A DNA stretch of 64,000 nt from Pedobacter sp. ISL-64 (GTDB lineage Bacteria; Bacteroidota; Bacteroidia; Sphingobacteriales; Sphingobacteriaceae), in contig NZ_JAGGPU010000008.1 in the NCBI RefSeq assembly GCF_018613605.1, forward strand, positions 186,001-250,000, given 5' to 3'. The stretch's first letter is position 1. Every line of letters begins with the position of its first letter. The notes below the pieces were generated by a model, which was given only the letters and a program-made list of their open reading frames with translations, searched no databases and had not been told where the DNA came from. This document shows positions 17,136 through 25,534 of the stretch, piece after piece. The position numbers and the translations under genes are program-made.

Positions 17136-18650
17136 ATGAAAACCAAAACCGCATTAAACCCTACCATTTTTGTAATATTTGGTGGAACAGGTGATTTAAA
17201 CAAAAGAAAATTAGCACCTGCCCTATATAATTTATTTATTGAGGGTTACATGCCAGATAAATTTGCCATTATTGGTACCGGTAGAACCGAATTTACCGAC
17301 GATAGCTACAAAGCTGCTTTAGAAGATGCTGTAAACCAGTTTTCTCGCAGCGGAAAAGTAAAAAAAGAGAAATGGGACGATTTTGCAAAGACGATGAGTT
17401 ACTGTCCTACCGATTTTGCCCAGCCAAAAACTTTCGAAAACCTTAAAGCAACTGTAGAAAAATATCAAAAAGAATTTGGAGTCGGAACACAGGTAATTTT
17501 CTATCTGGCAGTTGCACCTAATTTCTTCCCGATTATTGCTGAATGTTTGCAGAAATATAAACTTACGCAAGATGAAGACAATAGCCGTATCGTTATCGAA
17601 AAACCTTTCGGCCATGATTTAGAATCAGCAAAAGAGCTGAATACATTATTGAGCACCATTTTTACCGAAAAGCAAATCTATCGCATCGATCATTATTTGG
17701 GTAAAGAAACCGTACAAAACATGATGGCTTTCCGTTTTGCCAATGCATTGTTCGAGCCGTTATGGAACAGATCTTATATTGATCACGTTCAAATTTCGGT
17801 AACCGAGCAGTTAGGCGTGGGCGATCGTGGAGGTTATTACGAAGGTTCTGGTGCTTTAAGAGATATGATTCAGAATCACCTGTTGCAATTGCTTTGTTTG
17901 GTTGGAATGGAAGCGCCAATTAATTTCGATGCCGATGAAATCAGGAACCGTAAGGTGGAGGTTTTAAGAGCAATGCGTCCTTTTTCTGCTGAAGATATCC
18001 GTTTTCATACTGTTCGGGGTCAATATAGTAAAGGTTGGGTTGAAGGTAAGGAAGTTCCTGGATACCGTCAGGAAAAAGGTGTTGATGCACATTCTAATAC
18101 CGAAACTTTTGCTGCTGTTAAATTCCATATCGATAACTGGAGATGGCAAGGTATTCCTTTCTATTTAAGAACTGGAAAACGCTTAAACCAAACTTCATCT
18201 TTAATTACCATTCAATTTAGAGATGTTCCGCATCAGATTTTCTCATCAGGTGTAACCGAAAACTGGCAACAAAACAGGTTAGTAATCAGCATACAGCCAG
18301 AAATGAGTATCCGTATGCAGGTACAGGCCAAAAGACCTGGATTGGATATGGTATTGAATCCTGTTGATATGGTTTTCGATTATAAAGGAACTTACGAGGG
18401 TGATACCCCTGAGGCTTACGAAACCTTATTATTGGATGCAATGATGGGTGACCAAACCTTGTTTATGCGCGGCGATCAGGTAGAAACGGCATGGGAACTG
18501 GTCATGCCGATTTTAAATACTTGGGAAAGCAAAAAATCAATCAACTTCCCTAACTACCCTGCCGATAGCTGGGGACCAGAAGAAGCTGAAGCACTTATTG
18601 CAAGAGATGGTTTCCACTGGTTTAACCTGCCATTGAAGAATAAGGAATAA
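17136..18650 (+). CDS. zwf: Glucose-6-phosphate 1-dehydrogenase
   Basis: Zwf oxidises glucose 6-phosphate to 6-phosphoglucono-delta-lactone with NADP or NAD. The 504-residue protein has the nucleotide-binding start FGGTGDLNKRKLAPALYNL, the conserved IEKPFGHDLESAKELN, and the active-site signature RIDHYLGKE (catalytic His and Lys). Further family blocks are RDMIQNHLLQLLCL and RTGKRL. It lies between gnd and pgl, each in the same orientation. Together with the glucokinase gene upstream this is a complete glucose-to-ribulose-5-phosphate set. The GTG(D)L dinucleotide site alone does not decide cofactor preference. Confidence 0.95.
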   Translation: MKTKTALNPTIFVIFGGTGDLNKRKLAPALYNLFIEGYMPDKFAIIGTGRTEFTDDSYKAALEDAVNQFSRSGKVKKEKWDDFAKTMSYCPTDFAQPKTFENLKATVEKYQKEFGVGTQVIFYLAVAPNFFPIIAECLQKYKLTQDEDNSRIVIEKPFGHDLESAKELNTLLSTIFTEKQIYRIDHYLGKETVQNMMAFRFANALFEPLWNRSYIDHVQISVTEQLGVGDRGGYYEGSGALRDMIQNHLLQLLCLVGMEAPINFDADEIRNRKVEVLRAMRPFSAEDIRFHTVRGQYSKGWVEGKEVPGYRQEKGVDAHSNTETFAAVKFHIDNWRWQGIPFYLRTGKRLNQTSSLITIQFRDVPHQIFSSGVTENWQQNRLVISIQPEMSIRMQVQAKRPGLDMVLNPVDMVFDYKGTYEGDTPEAYETLLLDAMMGDQTLFMRGDQVETAWELVMPILNTWESKKSINFPNYPADSWGPEEAEALIARDGFHWFNLPLKNKE

Positions 18651-18664
18651 ATTTTTACTCAGGT

Positions 18665-18728
18665 CGTCACCCTGAATTTATTTCAGGGTCTTGTTCGAGA
18701 TAGATGCTGAAATAAATTCAGCATGACG
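18665..18728. repeat. Dispersed palindromic repeat, copy A (between zwf and pgl)
   Basis: The unit runs from CGTCACCCTGAATTTATTTC to TGAAATAAATTCAGCATGACG. The arms are reverse complements with a few mismatches, so RNA from either strand can fold. It belongs to the same class as 19836-19949 and 47290-47355. It contains an ATG in frame with pgl (18723), but homology of pgl begins after it. Confidence 0.8.
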
Positions 18729-18746
18729 GCCCTTATTAGTTACAAA

Positions 18747-19472
18747 ATGAATCTACTCATATACAAAACATTAGAAGAACTGAATCAGGATCTGGCAGAT
18801 TATGTAATTAAAATTGCAGAAATGTCTATCGAAGAAAACGACCGTTTCAATTTCGTACTTACAGGCGGTAGTTCTCCTAAAGCACTTTACCATTTTCTTG
18901 CTACCGAAGGGCAGCACAGAATTGATTGGGAAAAAGTATATTTTTTCTTTGGCGATGAGCGTAATGTTCCTGCCAGCGACGATAACTACAACGGACTAAT
19001 GGCAAAAAAAACCATTTTAGATCCACTAGGTATTGCAGCAGACCATATTTTTTACGTTGATACCACTTTGGCTCCAGAAAAAGCAGCTATCGAATATAAA
19101 AAAGCAATCGATAAACACTTTAACGGTGAAGATCTAATTTTCGATTTAATCCTTTTGGGTATGGGCGATGATGCACATACGGCTTCGATTTTCCCACACA
19201 CCACTTTGGTTAAAGATGAAGAAGTAAATGTGGCTTCAGTTTATGTAGAGAAATTGGATACGTACCGCATCAGTTTTACAGCACCGTTAATCAACAAAGC
19301 CGATAATGTAGCATTTTTGGTTTTTGGGGAGAATAAAGCCGAAGCTTTAAAACATGTTATTGGCGATGAGCAAAAAGATGTTGCAACTTACCCTTCACAG
19401 TTAATTGATCCGATTGATGGAAAATTAACCTGGTTTACCGATGAGGCTGCAACAAAATTACTAGAAGATTAA
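18747..19472 (+). CDS. pgl: 6-phosphogluconolactonase (DevB/SOL family)
   Basis: Pgl hydrolyses 6-phosphogluconolactone, the step between Zwf and Gnd. I start at 18747 (MNLLIYKTLEEL) because the upstream ATG at 18723 falls inside a dispersed repeat and adds eight non-conserved residues. The 241-residue protein has VLTGGSSPKALYHFL, WEKVYFFFGDERNVP and LGMGDDAHTASIFPHT, all hallmarks of the glucosamine-6-phosphate isomerase/6PGL fold. GDER and the PH of FPHT are in the active site. It follows zwf after a repeat-containing 96-base gap and is 5 bases from the next small gene. Confidence 0.92.
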   Translation: MNLLIYKTLEELNQDLADYVIKIAEMSIEENDRFNFVLTGGSSPKALYHFLATEGQHRIDWEKVYFFFGDERNVPASDDNYNGLMAKKTILDPLGIAADHIFYVDTTLAPEKAAIEYKKAIDKHFNGEDLIFDLILLGMGDDAHTASIFPHTTLVKDEEVNVASVYVEKLDTYRISFTAPLINKADNVAFLVFGENKAEALKHVIGDEQKDVATYPSQLIDPIDGKLTWFTDEAATKLLED

Positions 19473-19477
19473 AGATA

Positions 19478-19846
19478 ATGATGTCTGAAGAAAAACATTT
19501 GTCAGACTTTTTAAACGGAAAAACGGAATATACCCTAGGGTTATTCCGTTTTTTTATTGAGCAATTAGCTGAACTCGGAGAAATTAATCTGCGGACTACA
19601 AAATCCATGATTGCAATCGAATCAAAAACAGGATTTGCATATATTACGCAATTGGGTAAAAACTTTATTCATGTGATTATTCCTTTCAATCAACCGTATG
19701 AAAACAATCTGTGCTTCACTAAAATTGCACAGGTGCCAGGAACGAATCAATTTAATCATCATTTGAGGATCTTCTTTAAAGAAGACGTCAATGATGAAGT
19801 GAAAAGCTTTTTAAGGATGGCGATGAAACGAAATACGTCACCCTGA
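19478..19846 (+). CDS. DUF5655-like small protein
   Basis: The 122-residue protein is soluble, with no signal peptide. FLNGKTEYTLGLFRFFIEQLAELGEINLRTTKSMIAIESKTGFAYITQLGKNFIHVIIPF resembles the DUF5655 family (small proteins of unknown function). It begins 5 bases after the pgl stop, so it is the last member of the pentose phosphate run; either of two adjacent ATGs (19478, 19481) could be used. Its last three codons (Thr-Ser-Pro) and its TGA stop are formed by the first bases of a dispersed palindromic repeat (19836-19949). The natural C terminus may therefore have been altered by repeat insertion. Confidence 0.6.
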   Translation: MMSEEKHLSDFLNGKTEYTLGLFRFFIEQLAELGEINLRTTKSMIAIESKTGFAYITQLGKNFIHVIIPFNQPYENNLCFTKIAQVPGTNQFNHHLRIFFKEDVNDEVKSFLRMAMKRNTSP

Positions 19847-19949
19847 ACTTGTTTCAGGGTCTATAATGTACTGTGGTAATTTTCAAGGTAAAAGATCCTG
19901 AAACAAGTTCAGGATTTTGATAGATTTCTCCGCTTCGGTCGAAATGACG
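19836..19949. repeat. Dispersed palindromic repeat, copy B (overlaps the 3' end of the DUF5655-like gene)
   Basis: The unit starts CGTCACCCTGAACTTGTTTC and ends GGTCGAAATGACG. An inner copy AGATCCTGAAACAAGTTCAGGA is the reverse complement of the left part. It lies between convergent genes (DUF5655-like and ppx) and could act as a bidirectional stop for transcription. Confidence 0.8.
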
Positions 19950-19964
19950 ATCAAGTAGCTTAAT

Positions 19965-20846
19965 TTAATCCAATTTCTCCTCAATCAACAACTTAATAAT
20001 CCCATCGGCCATACCCACTTTAGGTACATAAATCTGTTTTATACCAGTCCATTTCATTAAGGTTAAATAAATCTCACAAGCCGGGATAATTACGTCTGCA
20101 CGATCGGGATTTAAGCCCAGCGTATTAATTCTTTCTTTTAATGAATAACTGATTAACTTGTTGTACATCGAATTTAACTTCTGCAAAGACAAAGGCGCAT
20201 TTTCTTTTTCATCCGACATGCGGAACAATTTATTGATATTACCACCAGTACCTATACCTGCCAAATGTTTATAGGCTTTTGTATGCTCTTTTACCCAATC
20301 TTTCATTTCTTCCCAGGTTTCTTCCTTATCCTGGTTATCGAGCATCCTGATTGTACCAATATTGAAGGATCTTGATGCTTCTGGAGCACCTTTTACAAAA
20401 ACTGACAGTTCGGTACTACCCCCACCCACATCAATATATAGGTAATTTTTATTTTCGTCTAACTCTTCTTCAATGTGGTTAGCGTAAATAATATTTGCTT
20501 CCCGCTGCCCCTCAATAATCTCTAAAGTAACGTCTGCTTCCTTTTTAATCAGCTTAACAATATCTTCTCCATTACGGGCCTCACGCATGGCAGATGTTGC
20601 ACAGGCTAAATATTCCGAAACATGATAAACATCCATCAGATTTTTAAAAGCAGTCATGGTTTTTACCAGATCTGCAGATTTTTTTTCCGAAATATATTGA
20701 TCTAAGAATGCGTCATCTCCCAACCGGAGCGGTACACGTATTAGGGTGTTCTTTTTGTACTTATATTTTCCGTCTTGTTTGCTAATATCAGCAATGAGTA
20801 ATCTCACCGCATTCGAACCGATATCTATAGCTGCGTATCTTAACAT
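19965..20846 (-). CDS. ppx: Ppx/GppA exopolyphosphatase-family phosphatase
   Basis: The 293-residue protein has the actin-like ATPase motifs of the Ppx/GppA family: AAIDIGSNAVRLLIAD (phosphate 1), ATSAMREARNG, LEIIEGQREANIIY with the catalytic Glu, and YIDVGGGSTELSVF (phosphate 2). It is the short, roughly 300-residue form without the C-terminal HD domain, common in Bacteroidota. Its ATG overlaps the ppk1 stop codon by one base (TAATG), so translation is coupled. It degrades polyphosphate or pppGpp; the ppk1 partner favours polyphosphate. Confidence 0.9.
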   Translation of the reverse strand: MLRYAAIDIGSNAVRLLIADISKQDGKYKYKKNTLIRVPLRLGDDAFLDQYISEKKSADLVKTMTAFKNLMDVYHVSEYLACATSAMREARNGEDIVKLIKKEADVTLEIIEGQREANIIYANHIEEELDENKNYLYIDVGGGSTELSVFVKGAPEASRSFNIGTIRMLDNQDKEETWEEMKDWVKEHTKAYKHLAGIGTGGNINKLFRMSDEKENAPLSLQKLNSMYNKLISYSLKERINTLGLNPDRADVIIPACEIYLTLMKWTGIKQIYVPKVGMADGIIKLLIEEKLD

Positions 20847-22906
20847 TATGATTGATGCTTGGTTTTTAAATAGTTGTAGATGTCTACCTGCGCCCTTATC
20901 TTTTTACTTAATCTGTTTTTATGGTATTTATTATTGTTCGAAGCATTAATCTGCCTCGATTTGGTATTATCCTGCAGTTGCAGATCGATGATATCCTGTA
21001 TCTCCTGCTTCACATCATGATCCAGGACTGGAAAACCTACTTCTACGCGATGTTCGAAATTCCTGCTCATTAAATCTGCCGATGACAAATACATATCGTT
21101 TTTACCATTATTACCAAAAATATAAACCCTGGCATGCTCCAAAAACTTATCGATAATACTGATGGCGGTAATATTTTCACTAAAGCCTTTCACACCTGGT
21201 ACCAAACAGCAGATACCACGGATAATCAGCTGAACTTTAACCCCAGCATTGCTCGCATCGTAAAGTTTGGCAATAATTCCTTCATCCGCTAAACTATTTA
21301 CCTTTAACATGATGTAAGCAAGTTTACCCTGTTTAGCATTCCTGATTTCGCGGTTAATAAAATTGACCAGTTTCGAACGGCTCTCCAGCGGCGAAACAAT
21401 CAGGTGTTTAAATCCCTTCGTTACGGTACGTTTGCTCAACGCATCAAAAAGTTTTACCAGATCGTTGGTAATCTCTTTCTTTGCGGTGAAAATACTATGG
21501 TCGCAGTATAAACCTGCGGTTTTCTCATTAAAGTTGCCTGTAGCCAAATTTGCATAATAAACAGGCTTATCTTTTTCGATCCGTTTAACCAGACAAATTT
21601 TAGAGTGTACTTTATAATCGGTTAAACCGTAATTTACTTTAACCCCTTCTTCCATTAAACGGCTGGTCCAAAAAATATTGGCCTGCTCATCAAAGCGGGC
21701 TTTAAGCTCCAATACAACAGAAACAGCTTTACCATTTTTAGCGGCGTTGATTAAGGCATTGATTACTTTTGAATTTTCGGCTAACCGATATAAGGTAATC
21801 TGTATTTCAGTTACTTTGGGATCAATGGCGGCTTCACGCAAGAACAAAATAATATAATCGTACGATTGGTAGGGTAAATTTACCAAATAATCGCGCTGGG
21901 CAACTTTATTGAACATACTTTGGGTTCTGTGCAAGTCGTGAACCTTCAGTGGCACATTGGGCGCGTATTCCAATTCCTTTTTACCGACATTTGGAAAGGA
22001 GATAAAATCGCCGAATTTATGATACCGGTTACCTGGAATTAGACTTTCTGCCTCGAGTTTAAGTTTATTCACCAAAACAGTAAGCATACTTAAAGGCATC
22101 GCCGAATCATAAAGCAAACGCATTGGTTTCCCTTTTTTACGTTTTTCTAAACTGCTTTTTAAATCTTCGATAAATTTATCATTAATATTTTTATCAATAT
22201 CTAATTCGGCATCCCGTGTTAACTGGATTGAATAAGCCTCTAAATTATCGTAAGTAAAAACATAAAATATATCATCTAAACAATACCTGATAATGTCTTC
22301 GGCAAGAATAATAAACTTTAAATCGTTTGTTTCTGGCAGTGCCAAAAACCGCGGTAAATTGGGTGGGATTTCAATCAGGGCATATTTCTCCCTAACTTTT
22401 GTATCCTTTTTCGAAAGTTTAACAAAAAAGTAAAGATAGCGGTCTTTCAGTTCTGGAAAAGGTTTATCCATATCCAGCATAATGGGAACCAGGTTAGATA
22501 AAATCTTATCCCTGAAATGATTTTTAACAAATTCTCCCCTGCTTACATTCAGTTGGGTATCGTTTAAGATAAAAATCCTGTTTTGAGCAAGTTCGTTTAT
22601 TAGGGTAGCCTGAAAAAGCTGGTCGAATTTTCTTTCTTGTTTTACAACGATGTTTTTAATCTCATTCAGAATTTTCTTTGGATTAAATCCCAAAAGTGCT
22701 TTGGCCTTATCGTTCAGATTGGTTAGCCGGGTCATGGTGGCCACTCGCACACGGTAAAATTCCTCTAAATTTGAAGAAAATATAGATAGAAATTTAATCC
22801 GTTCAATCAGCGGAACCGTTTCATCGGCAGCTTCTTGCAGTACACGTTCGTTAAAGTAAAGCCAACTGATTTCGCGGTTTAAAAAAGGGATCTTCTTATT
22901 GCTCAT
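20846..22906 (-). CDS. ppk1: Polyphosphate kinase 1
   Basis: PPK1 reversibly makes polyphosphate from ATP. The 686-residue protein begins with FLNREISWLYFNERVLQEA, the conserved N-terminal block. It carries two phospholipase-D-like catalytic domains, with the autophosphorylated His434 in YKVHSKICLV and the ATP-contact block ATGNFNEKTAGLYCDH. Length matches the family. It is co-translated with ppx. The opposite-strand neighbours are glucokinase-like and pentose phosphate genes. A strong hairpin terminator for the upstream gene sits only 3 bases before its start codon (22909-22941). Confidence 0.95.
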   Translation of the reverse strand: MSNKKIPFLNREISWLYFNERVLQEAADETVPLIERIKFLSIFSSNLEEFYRVRVATMTRLTNLNDKAKALLGFNPKKILNEIKNIVVKQERKFDQLFQATLINELAQNRIFILNDTQLNVSRGEFVKNHFRDKILSNLVPIMLDMDKPFPELKDRYLYFFVKLSKKDTKVREKYALIEIPPNLPRFLALPETNDLKFIILAEDIIRYCLDDIFYVFTYDNLEAYSIQLTRDAELDIDKNINDKFIEDLKSSLEKRKKGKPMRLLYDSAMPLSMLTVLVNKLKLEAESLIPGNRYHKFGDFISFPNVGKKELEYAPNVPLKVHDLHRTQSMFNKVAQRDYLVNLPYQSYDYIILFLREAAIDPKVTEIQITLYRLAENSKVINALINAAKNGKAVSVVLELKARFDEQANIFWTSRLMEEGVKVNYGLTDYKVHSKICLVKRIEKDKPVYYANLATGNFNEKTAGLYCDHSIFTAKKEITNDLVKLFDALSKRTVTKGFKHLIVSPLESRSKLVNFINREIRNAKQGKLAYIMLKVNSLADEGIIAKLYDASNAGVKVQLIIRGICCLVPGVKGFSENITAISIIDKFLEHARVYIFGNNGKNDMYLSSADLMSRNFEHRVEVGFPVLDHDVKQEIQDIIDLQLQDNTKSRQINASNNNKYHKNRLSKKIRAQVDIYNYLKTKHQS

Positions 22907-22908
22907 TT

Positions 22909-22941
22909 AAAAAAATAAAAAATCCCTGCCAAAACAGGGAT
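22909..22941 (-). terminator. Terminator of the H1-like gene, abutting the ppk1 start
   Basis: On the minus strand ATCCCTG-TTTTGG-CAGGGAT is followed by TTTTTTATTTTTTT, which ends just before the ppk1 ATG at 22906. It should end transcripts of the H1-like gene. Since ppk1 begins 3 bases later, either ppk1 transcripts start inside this short gap or they pass through the hairpin, allowing attenuation-like control. Confidence 0.7.
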
Positions 22942-23001
22942 GCTCAAAACTGCACATTAATTTGTTAAATTGATGTTAATTCATTTACACGTTAACGTTA
23001 A

Positions 23002-23009
23002 CAAATTTA
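23002..23009 (-). promoter_or_regulatory. Possible -7 box for ppk1
   Basis: TAAATTTG on the minus strand matches TAnnTTTG and overlaps the stop codon of the H1-like gene, about 95 bases before ppk1. If real, the ppk1 leader would contain the hairpin at 22909-22941. No -33 box was seen. Confidence 0.25.
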
Positions 23010-23636
23010 TTTTTTAGTAGGTGTTTTCGTCACATTCTTAACCACTGGCGTAGCTTTAGCAACTGTTTTTTTAACAGCTGTTGCAGCCTTTGCTGGAGTC
23101 GCAGTCGGAGTTACTGCCTTTTTAATTGCTGTAGCAGCGTTTGCTGGTGCTTTAACCACCGTACTTGCCGCCTTTTTAGCAACTGTTGTGGCTTCCTTTA
23201 CCACTTCTTTTGCTTCTGCAACTGGTTTTGCCAGTACTTTTTCTGCTTTTTCTTCTGTTTCTATAGCTGCTACTTTAATGCTTTGTACTACTGGTTTAGC
23301 CTTTGCAATAGCTTTTTTAACCACTTTTTGAGCAGATTTTTCAGACTTACTTACAGCTTTGGCAACTGGTTTCTTCGCTGCTTTTGCCTTCTCTTTTGAT
23401 GCATGTAATAAATCATCAATTTTTTGTCCTACATCAGCCTTTACGATGGTAAATTTCTTGGTTAATTTTTTAGCCACCCGTTTACTAGCCTTACCCACCT
23501 CCGCACTGATTTCCGATACATCATGACCTAAACTTTTGATCACATCTAAGAACTTATCGGTGATCGATTGCTCTAACTGTTTCTTCACTTCTTTTTTGGT
23601 GATCTTTTTTTGAGACTTCGGCTTAGTGGTTTTCAT
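23007..23636 (-). CDS. Histone H1-like Lys/Ala-rich protein
   Basis: The 209-residue protein is extremely rich in Lys, Ala, Val, Thr and Pro. Residues 1-90 are a conserved-looking helical region (SITDKFLDVIKSLGHDVSEISAEVGKASKRVAKKL). Residues 90-209 are low-complexity KAA/KPV/AVKK repeats ending in KTPTKK, like H1, AlgP or phasin-like tails. It probably binds DNA or polyanions. Being upstream of ppk1, a role with polyphosphate is conceivable but only inferred. It has its own terminator. A phasin-like role is the main alternative. Confidence 0.65.
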   Translation of the reverse strand: MKTTKPKSQKKITKKEVKKQLEQSITDKFLDVIKSLGHDVSEISAEVGKASKRVAKKLTKKFTIVKADVGQKIDDLLHASKEKAKAAKKPVAKAVSKSEKSAQKVVKKAIAKAKPVVQSIKVAAIETEEKAEKVLAKPVAEAKEVVKEATTVAKKAASTVVKAPANAATAIKKAVTPTATPAKAATAVKKTVAKATPVVKNVTKTPTKK

Positions 23637-23712
23637 ATTATTTTTCGTTTTTTTGTGAGGATGGATTAATTTCTATTAAATCTACTTATTTTTTTACTTT
23701 AAAGCTAAAACC

Positions 23713-24204
23713 ATGCCTTCTTTTGATATTGTAAGTAAAGTTGACGCGCAGACACTCGATAACGCGATTAACAATGCTAAAAAAGAAATTCTTAACCGAT
23801 TCGACTTTAACGGATCAAAAAGCACCATCGATCTGGATAAAAAAACCAATGTGGTAACCATTGTTACTGAAGATGATATGCGATTAAAAGCCATCGAAGG
23901 TTCGATTATCTCGAGGATGATGAAACAGAATTTAGATCCGCAAAGTTTAGATTTTGGCGATGAGCACCAAGCTTCTGGTAATATGATCAGAAAAGAAATT
24001 AGTATTAAAGAGGGTTTAGATAAAGAAGCGGCCAAAAAAGTTGTGGCAAAGATCAAAGCCAGTGGATTAAAAGTTCAGCCTGCTATTATGGATGATCAGG
24101 TGCGCGTAACCGCAAAAAAAATCGACGATCTCCAAGCGGTAATGAATCTTTGTAGAAATGAAGATTTTGGTCAGCCGTTACAGTTTATTAATATGCGCAA
24201 TTAG
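23713..24204 (+). CDS. YajQ-family nucleotide-binding protein
   Basis: The 163-residue protein is full length for the YajQ/UPF0234 family, with the typical start MPSFDIVSKVD, then NAINNAKKEILNRFDFNGSKSTI and KVVAKIKASGLKVQPAIMDDQVRVTAKKIDDLQAV. It has two ferredoxin-like halves. Family members bind RNA or nucleotides, and some (in Xanthomonas) bind cyclic di-GMP. Which applies here is not visible. The gene is single, divergent from the H1-like gene. Confidence 0.9.
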   Translation: MPSFDIVSKVDAQTLDNAINNAKKEILNRFDFNGSKSTIDLDKKTNVVTIVTEDDMRLKAIEGSIISRMMKQNLDPQSLDFGDEHQASGNMIRKEISIKEGLDKEAAKKVVAKIKASGLKVQPAIMDDQVRVTAKKIDDLQAVMNLCRNEDFGQPLQFINMRN

Positions 24205-24276
24205 TAAGGTTAACGGTCTAAACTGGTTAAGATTACTTCTATCAGTTAAACAATTAACCGATTAACCATTCAACTC

Positions 24277-24723
24277 ATGGAAATCAGCGAAAACGGTTTT
24301 ATACTTTCCGATAAAAAAGAACTTTTAGATATAGAAGCCATACATCATTATTTAAGTGTAGAATCCTATTGGGCAAAAGGCATCCCTTTTGATACCGTTA
24401 AACGTTCTATTGAAAACTCGCTTTGTTTTGGCATTTACAAAGGAACAGAACAGGTAGGTTTCGCCCGTTGGGTAACCGATAAAGCTACTTTTGCATGGCT
24501 TTGCGATGTGTACGTGAAAGAAAGTTACCGTGGTTTGGGCTTATCAAAAAAGATGATGTCGTTTATGATCTTCCACCCCGATTTACAGGGCTTGAGGCGT
24601 TACCAATTGGCGACTTTAGATGCACATGGCCTATATGAACAATTTGGTTTTTCGCCAATTAAAAATCCAGAAAGCCAAATGGGCATCGTTATTCAAAACG
24701 TATATAGTAAGGCATTAGAATAG
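24277..24723 (+). CDS. GNAT-family N-acetyltransferase
   Basis: The 148-residue protein has the acetyl-CoA binding segment VYVKESYRGLGLSKKMMSFMI (the R/Q-x-x-G-x-G/A-type loop YRGLGLS) and the later ALYEQFGF-like block LYEQFGFSPI. The WARW-like GFARWVTDKATFAWLCDVYV segment is typical of a Bacteroidota acetyltransferase group. Substrate unknown. It is a single gene downstream of yajQ, with a GTTAA-rich degenerate gap between them. Confidence 0.85.
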   Translation: MEISENGFILSDKKELLDIEAIHHYLSVESYWAKGIPFDTVKRSIENSLCFGIYKGTEQVGFARWVTDKATFAWLCDVYVKESYRGLGLSKKMMSFMIFHPDLQGLRRYQLATLDAHGLYEQFGFSPIKNPESQMGIVIQNVYSKALE

Positions 24724-24781
24724 ATATAAAACCTTTTTTCAACTCTCTTGTTTTTCATACACATCAAAACATAGAGAAAAC

Positions 24782-25378
24782 ATGAAAAAGATATTTTTAT
24801 TATCCACTGCTTTTGCCCTGGCACTTTCATTTCAGGCTTGTCAAACTGCAGACAAGAAATCGGCAACCACAAAAGACAGTGTTGCTGGCGATACCAATAT
24901 GGTAAATGGCAACCATGCTACAGGAGCTGAAAGTACAGAATCGGGTGTTGATGAAGCGGGTGCAACTTTTTTAAGAAAAGCAGCAATTGGAGGTATCATG
25001 GAAGTTGAAGCCGCTAAGATTGCGCAGAAAAATGCAAAAAGTGCTGAAGTGAAAGATTTCGCCGCTAAAATGTTGACTGATCACACAAAAGCCAATACAG
25101 AGCTGAAAGCTTTGGCTGTAAACAAAAAAGTAATCACCCCTGATGCATTGCCGGCCGAAGATCAGATTCATTTGGATGAAATGAAGAAAATGACAGGTAC
25201 AGCTTTTGATAAACATTATATGGTTATGATGGTTACTGATCATGAAAAAACAGTAGCCTTATTTAAACTGGGGATGCAAAACCGCGATCAGGCAATTAAA
25301 AGCTGGGCGGGTAACACTTTAAGTGTAATCGAATCACATGATGAAATGGCTAAAAAAATCGTTACCAACATGAAATAA
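24782..25378 (+). CDS. DUF4142 lipoprotein
   Basis: The 198-residue protein has a lipoprotein signal (LSFQAC, Cys20) followed by a DUF4142 domain: FLRKAAIGGIMEVEAAKIAQKNAKSAEVKDFAAKMLTDHTKANTEL, and a second histidine-rich part HYMVMMVTDHEKTVALF. The four-helix, ferritin-like DUF4142 fold is common in Bacteroidota envelopes with no settled function. A paralogue lies at 53381-54064 on the minus strand. It is followed by a clear terminator. Confidence 0.85.
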   Translation: MKKIFLLSTAFALALSFQACQTADKKSATTKDSVAGDTNMVNGNHATGAESTESGVDEAGATFLRKAAIGGIMEVEAAKIAQKNAKSAEVKDFAAKMLTDHTKANTELKALAVNKKVITPDALPAEDQIHLDEMKKMTGTAFDKHYMVMMVTDHEKTVALFKLGMQNRDQAIKSWAGNTLSVIESHDEMAKKIVTNMK

Positions 25379-25406
25379 ACAGAGGCGAATTTTGCTTTAA
25401 AGACCA

Positions 25407-25438
25407 AAATCCTGAATAATGAATTTCAGGATTTTTTT
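25407..25438 (+). terminator. Terminator after the DUF4142 lipoprotein gene
   Basis: AAATCCTGAA pairs with TTCAGGATTT around a short AT loop, followed by a T run. Confidence 0.8.
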
Positions 25439-25534
25439 CGTTACCAAAATGTGTCAAAAACATCATTTTTAATACAATTTCTTCCAATAAAAAAATTAAA
25501 ATTAACTTCCGCCGTTTAATACAAAAATACATAA

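Noticed and set aside
18723-18746. Upstream ATG as start of pgl
   Set aside because: It lies at the end of a dispersed repeat and adds residues not expected in the family; the ATG at 18747 fits better.
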